From positions 1 to 9,430 of the forward strand of contig DXJA01000232.1 of assembly GCA_019056875.1 (NCBI GenBank): a stretch of DNA of 9,430 nucleotides, in the 5' to 3' direction. Positions 6,126-9,430 of this stretch are shown piece after piece. The DNA comes from Candidatus Jordarchaeum madagascarense. GTDB lineage: Archaea; Asgardarchaeota; Jordiarchaeia; Jordiarchaeales; Jordiarchaeaceae. The position numbers and the translations under genes were made by a program. The notes beneath the pieces were generated by a model that saw only the letters and a program-made list of their open reading frames with translations, was not told the origin of the DNA and did no database searches. Each line of letters starts with the position of its first letter. Position 1 is the first letter of the stretch.

Positions 6126-7460
6126 ATGAAAGTGGATGTCTTTGTCATTGGAGCCGGAGCCGCGGGGCTAACTGCCGCAAGAAAAGCGGCGGAAAAGGGG
6201 CTCAAAGTTCTGGTGGCAGAGAAGGGCTCCGGAGCCACCATACAATCATCGGGTGTGATTGACGTAGCAGGATATTTATCCTCAAACGGGATGTTCGTTT
6301 CCGCAATCGAGGGAGTACGTACCATAGCTAGCAAGTATAAGAACCATCCCTACTCAACTATTGGTGGTGGTCGGAAAACCGAGCCCGATAAGCGTGCACA
6401 GGAATCCGAAAAAATTGTTCGCAAAGCCCTAGAAGATTTCGTTGGAAGTATGAAGTCTGTGGGGGCAAAATTTGTGGGCTCCCTGGATGAAAATGTCCTT
6501 GTTACAAATTTTGTGGGCACCTTTAAGCCGACCTGCCTCTGTCCCTCGACAATCTATAGTGGTATCCTAAAAAACCTCGAAGACTCCTCAGTGGTCTTCG
6601 TGGGGTTGAAGGGGTTCCCCGATTATAATCCCAAGTTTTGTGCCCAATCCTTCTCCGATACGGTATCCCGTCTCAAAATCAAACCCAAATCTGTAAACCA
6701 CACCTATTTAGATGTTCCGGGCCTAGAGGGGAGAGGCGACATACTGGCAATAGAGATCGCCCGAATAATAGATGATCCAGAAATGCTTGAAAAGATGGGG
6801 CAAAATCTTCAAAAAAGTGCCAAGTCCGCAGAACAAATTGCTATACCCACAGCGGGTTTGGAGTCTCCCGAGGAGAACATTAAGACCCTAGCAGAGGTCA
6901 CGGGAGCGAACGTTTTTGAACTCATATCCTTCCCTCCGTCTGTTCCCGGATACCGATTTGTAAAGCGTCTTGAAAAGGCGGCTCAGAAAGCGGGGGCAAT
7001 TGTTCGGCGGGGATACAAGGTGGTGGGTGCAAACTGTAATAACATTGTAAAAAGTCTAAGAGTGGAGATGGGCAGAAAAGTAACAGAAATCGAGGCCGAC
7101 GCCTACATCCTAGCTTCGGGTAGCTTTCTTGGCGGAGGACTAAAAGAAGATTGTGACTTCCTTAAGGAATCAGTGTTCAACCTACCAGTCTTCGGCGGTG
7201 ATGGGTCAAACTTGGAGGAGGTTTACTTGGAAAAGTTGCTGAGCAGGGAAGTCTTTCCAAAGGGTGGACACCGACTATTCTCAAGCGGAATTAGTGTTAA
7301 TGAAAAATTACAGCCCATATCCTATGAGGGAGAGCCTGTATACAGCAACTTGTACGCTGCGGGTTCAATCCTGTCCGGATACAACTACATGGCTGAGAAG
7401 AGTGGAATGGGCGTAGCCCTAGCTACAGGCTACCTAGCGGGGCTGAACGCGTCTAGTTGA
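6126..7460 (+). CDS. glpB: Anaerobic glycerol-3-phosphate dehydrogenase, subunit B
   Basis: GlpB is the second flavin subunit of the GlpABC complex and helps pass electrons from GlpA towards GlpC. The 444-residue protein (E. coli 419) begins with a dinucleotide-binding motif GAGAAG (9-14) and then the QSSGVIDV stretch (40-47), equivalent to the SSGS..L stretch in E. coli GlpB. The C-terminal FAD-contact block NLYAAGSILSGYNYMAEKSG (408-427), followed by GMGVALATGYLAG, is well kept. There is no ferredoxin-type Cys cluster, as expected. It starts 3 bases after the glpA stop, with GGAGG (6113-6117) eight bases ahead of the ATG, so cotranscription with glpA is almost certain. The identity rests on both the motifs and the position between glpA and glpC. 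Confidence 0.88.
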   Translation: MKVDVFVIGAGAAGLTAARKAAEKGLKVLVAEKGSGATIQSSGVIDVAGYLSSNGMFVSAIEGVRTIASKYKNHPYSTIGGGRKTEPDKRAQESEKIVRKALEDFVGSMKSVGAKFVGSLDENVLVTNFVGTFKPTCLCPSTIYSGILKNLEDSSVVFVGLKGFPDYNPKFCAQSFSDTVSRLKIKPKSVNHTYLDVPGLEGRGDILAIEIARIIDDPEMLEKMGQNLQKSAKSAEQIAIPTAGLESPEENIKTLAEVTGANVFELISFPPSVPGYRFVKRLEKAAQKAGAIVRRGYKVVGANCNNIVKSLRVEMGRKVTEIEADAYILASGSFLGGGLKEDCDFLKESVFNLPVFGGDGSNLEEVYLEKLLSREVFPKGGHRLFSSGISVNEKLQPISYEGEPVYSNLYAAGSILSGYNYMAEKSGMGVALATGYLAGLNASS

Positions 7461-7473
7461 GGAGGAAAAACCG

Positions 7474-8697
7474 ATGCCTGAACAAGAGATGAAACACATA
7501 GAAGGAATACTAAAAGAAGAAGACATAATGAAGCTCGAACCCGAGGAGGATGAAACTTATAAAAAAGTGGAAGCCTGCCAAAACTGCGGATTATGCCTGG
7601 CGGTTTGTCCAATCCTAGAAGTTCTCCAACATGAGTCCTATTCCGGCCCAAGAAGCATAACCAGCGAACTCTCAAGAACCGTGAGAGAGTTCTGGAAGGC
7701 AAAAGATGTGGTATACTTTTGTACCCAGTGTGGACGCTGTCAAGAGATTTGCTCAAAAAACGTACCAGTACCCAAAGTGGTGAGCCTCATCCGGTCAAAA
7801 CTCTTTGAGCAGAGAAGAGACTTGGTGCCCAATAGCTTTGAGCCTATGCTTGAAAACCTAAATGAGTACGGCTTAGCCTTTGAGCCAATGGATAAAGAGG
7901 CAAAAATTGAGAGCGCTAAGGGGAGGCTTGAAATGCTGGGTCTTCCCTATGTGCCGGATAAGGTTAAATCCAACGCTGAGGTTCTCTATTTTCCCGGTTG
8001 TCAGGCCGATAACCTTCTCCCAGAAATAAGAGAGAGCGCCAAACTGGTGCTTGAAAAACTGGGAGCGGATTACACCCTACTGCCTGACCTAAAGTGCTGC
8101 AGTCTACCTGCAATTTTAATGGGAGACTCGGAGATGGTTGATAAGCTAGAAAAAGACTTTCTTGAAAAAGTGAAAAATCTGGGAGCGAAAACAGTTGTTA
8201 CCACCTGTGCCGGCTGCACCGCGACTCTTGAAGGGATACGACAAAGAAATAACGCTGACTTTGAGGTAAAGCACATAATAGAATATATCATTGAAGATTT
8301 TGGAAGAGAAAAATTCGAAAAACTGCTTAAAAACCACCCCGAGCACATAAGCGTCACCCTACATTCACCATGCCACCTAGACCGACACGTGGGCAAATAT
8401 ACCACGGATTACGCTGAAGAAATTCTGGAAATATTACCAAATGTGGAGATTAAAAGATTAGAAGACCCGGAAAGATGCTGTGGAGCAGGCGGTTTACTAA
8501 ACCTCTACAATCCCCAAATATCCCGGGTAATAATTAAAAAAGAAATAGAAGATATTCAAAAATCGGGAGCTCAAACAGTGGTAACACCCTGCCCCCTTTG
8601 CTTAGTACAAATAGATCAAGCCCTATTCAAAAAGAAAGCCAAAACAGAAGCCCTTGATTACACAGTTTTTCTAGCGAAAAGATTATACGGAGCTTAA
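7474..8697 (+). CDS. glpC: Anaerobic glycerol-3-phosphate dehydrogenase, Fe-S subunit C
   Basis: GlpC takes electrons from GlpAB and delivers them to a membrane carrier such as a quinone or methanophenazine-like compound. The 407-residue protein (E. coli 396) has two ferredoxin-like [4Fe-4S] motifs, C35-C38-C41-C45 and C83-C86-C89-C93, then two CCG domains. CCG1 has C176, C208-C209, C245 and C248; CCG2 has C300, C335-C336, C373 and C376. Both follow the spacing C-x31/34-CC-x35/36-CxxC known from heterodisulfide reductase subunits HdrB/HdrD, where such motifs hold noncubane clusters. CCG1 reads CCS instead of CCG. No membrane span is seen, so attachment would be peripheral. It starts 13 bases after glpB, with GAGGAGG (7459-7465) overlapping the glpB stop. 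By sequence alone it could be called an HdrD-like protein; the operon decides for GlpC. Confidence 0.88.
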   Translation: MPEQEMKHIEGILKEEDIMKLEPEEDETYKKVEACQNCGLCLAVCPILEVLQHESYSGPRSITSELSRTVREFWKAKDVVYFCTQCGRCQEICSKNVPVPKVVSLIRSKLFEQRRDLVPNSFEPMLENLNEYGLAFEPMDKEAKIESAKGRLEMLGLPYVPDKVKSNAEVLYFPGCQADNLLPEIRESAKLVLEKLGADYTLLPDLKCCSLPAILMGDSEMVDKLEKDFLEKVKNLGAKTVVTTCAGCTATLEGIRQRNNADFEVKHIIEYIIEDFGREKFEKLLKNHPEHISVTLHSPCHLDRHVGKYTTDYAEEILEILPNVEIKRLEDPERCCGAGGLLNLYNPQISRVIIKKEIEDIQKSGAQTVVTPCPLCLVQIDQALFKKKAKTEALDYTVFLAKRLYGA

Positions 8698-8803
8698 ACA
8701 GTAAACCTAAAAAGAAAAAAATGTAATTCTTTTAACCATTCTACTTCAATTCTGATAATTCTTGTTAAGGGTTTCAGACGAGGTATAGGAATCAATTAAA
8801 ACT

Positions 8804-8809
8804 AGGTGA
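8804..8809 (+). promoter_or_regulatory. Ribosome binding site of the FAD-linked oxidase gene
   Basis: AGGTGA is a full match to the archaeal Shine-Dalgarno core and lies 7 bases before the ATG at 8817, fixing the start of the 3'-truncated gene. No clear box A is seen in the 119-base gap 8698-8816, so read-through from glpABC is possible. Confidence 0.6.
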
Positions 8810-8816
8810 ATTAGGA

Positions 8817-9430
8817 ATGAAAGAAAACTTAGAGTCCGACTTTGTGAAGAAAATGATTTACGACGAACTGGTAGAGATTGTAGGAGCTGATAACGTTTCT
8901 ATCTCTCAAGTTGATAAAATATGCTACTCCAGAGACGCTTGGCCCCAAGCCTTAATGCTTATTGACATGGGTAAAATGCTCCCCCCACCAGACTTCATCG
9001 TCCATGTGGAAAACAAGGAGCAAATATCAAAAATTCTGCGTCTCGCTAACACAAAGAAGATTCCCGTTATACCTTTCGCTGGAGGAGCCGGAGCCTGCGG
9101 GCAAGCCATACCCATTCAGGGAGGAATAATTCTCGACGTTAAAAAAATGGACAAAATTCTGAAAATAGATGAAATATCTGCCACTGTTACTGCCCAACCT
9201 GGCATAATTGGAGAAGACCTAGAGAGAGAATTAAACAAAGCGGGCTTCACTACAGGACACTTTCCCGCATCCCAGTATACCTCCTGTCTTGGAGGATTTG
9301 TCGCCTGCCGTTCAGCGGGTTCCCTGTCATCCAAATATGGCAAAATAGAAGACATGGTAATTTCAATGGAGGTAGTACTGCCAAACGGTGAAATCATGCG
9401 TACCAAAACTACACCCAGATCTGCCACAGG
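8817..9430 (+). CDS. FAD-binding oxidase, alkylglycerone-phosphate synthase/GlcD-like, 3' end cut
   Basis: The frame is open from ATG 8817 to the window end, giving 204 residues of an FAD-binding (PCMH/VAO, FAD_binding_4) oxidase. After a helical N-terminus, the FAD domain begins at about residue 58 (PDFIVHVENKEQISKILRLA), followed by the pyrophosphate loop PFAGGAGACG (86-95), LD..KMDKIL (106-115), the PGI..EDLERELN block (128-140), GHFP.S (147-152), LGGFVACRSAG (158-168) and YGKIEDMV (174-181). The late GHFP.S and the TPRSATG run at the edge recall alkyldihydroxyacetonephosphate synthase (GHEPDS and PRMSTGPD in the human enzyme, from memory); GlcD/D-lactate dehydrogenases share the general layout. 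Substrates of this superfamily are 2-hydroxy acids or acyl-DHAP. The cap domain that decides substrate is outside the window. It follows glpC by 119 bases on the same strand, so a link to DHAP or shared electron transfer is an inference. Confidence 0.8.
   Translation, partial: MKENLESDFVKKMIYDELVEIVGADNVSISQVDKICYSRDAWPQALMLIDMGKMLPPPDFIVHVENKEQISKILRLANTKKIPVIPFAGGAGACGQAIPIQGGIILDVKKMDKILKIDEISATVTAQPGIIGEDLERELNKAGFTTGHFPASQYTSCLGGFVACRSAGSLSSKYGKIEDMVISMEVVLPNGEIMRTKTTPRSAT

Noticed and set aside
9116..9427. Minus-strand open frames at 8924-9115 and 9116-9427
   Set aside because: Both are antisense to the FAD-binding oxidase, whose plus-strand translation shows ordered family motifs.
1..9430. 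tRNA, rRNA, CRISPR array, insertion sequence or phage/defence genes
   Set aside because: No tRNA-like or rRNA segments, spaced repeats, transposase motifs or terminal inverted repeats were seen on reading both strands; the repeats present are explained by TPR units and the LOR duplication.

Overview
The window looks like a piece of an archaeal chromosome. The two clearest promoters have the archaeal layout: a purine-rich BRE directly before an A/T box A, at about 4230-4242 on the minus strand and 4354-4366 on the plus strand. Ribosome binding sites are GGAGG/AGGTGA-type, TTG starts are used, a likely terminator ends in oligo-T, and the Fe-S assembly genes are a bare sufC-sufB pair. The lineage cannot be fixed from these genes. 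A TACK or Euryarchaeota-like anaerobe would fit, but that is a guess.

Left part (1-2175, all plus strand): two related LURP-one-related (LOR, tubby-like fold) proteins. The first is cut by the window edge and the second is complete. Between them lie a three-repeat TPR protein and a small protein that resembles the roadblock/longin fold. Each gene has its own upstream gap of 100-230 bases, so they are probably separate transcripts. None has a known function that I can assign.

Middle (2208-4138, minus strand): sufC followed by one SufB/SufD-family gene, overlapping by 28 bases. Together they would form a SufBC Fe-S cluster assembly scaffold; no second SufB/D paralogue, cysteine desulfurase or SufE/SufU is in view. 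SufC carries an unusual pair of CxxC motifs near its C-terminus.

Divergent control region (4139-4481): back-to-back promoters for sufCB and glpABC, with a perfect 15-base palindrome between them.

Right part (4482-9430, plus strand): glpA-glpB-glpC, a tightly packed anaerobic glycerol-3-phosphate dehydrogenase operon. GlpA holds FAD and a BFD-like [2Fe-2S] site, GlpB is the second flavin subunit, and GlpC carries two ferredoxin-type clusters plus two complete CCG domains. After a 119-base gap an FAD-binding (PCMH/VAO) oxidase begins and runs off the window. What is visible resembles alkylglycerone-phosphate synthase and GlcD-type oxidases. GlpABC would turn glycerol-3-phosphate into dihydroxyacetone phosphate and pass electrons through GlpC to a membrane carrier. 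The downstream oxidase may use a related substrate or feed electrons to the same carrier. The iron-rich Glp complex is a natural customer for the divergently transcribed Fe-S assembly genes.
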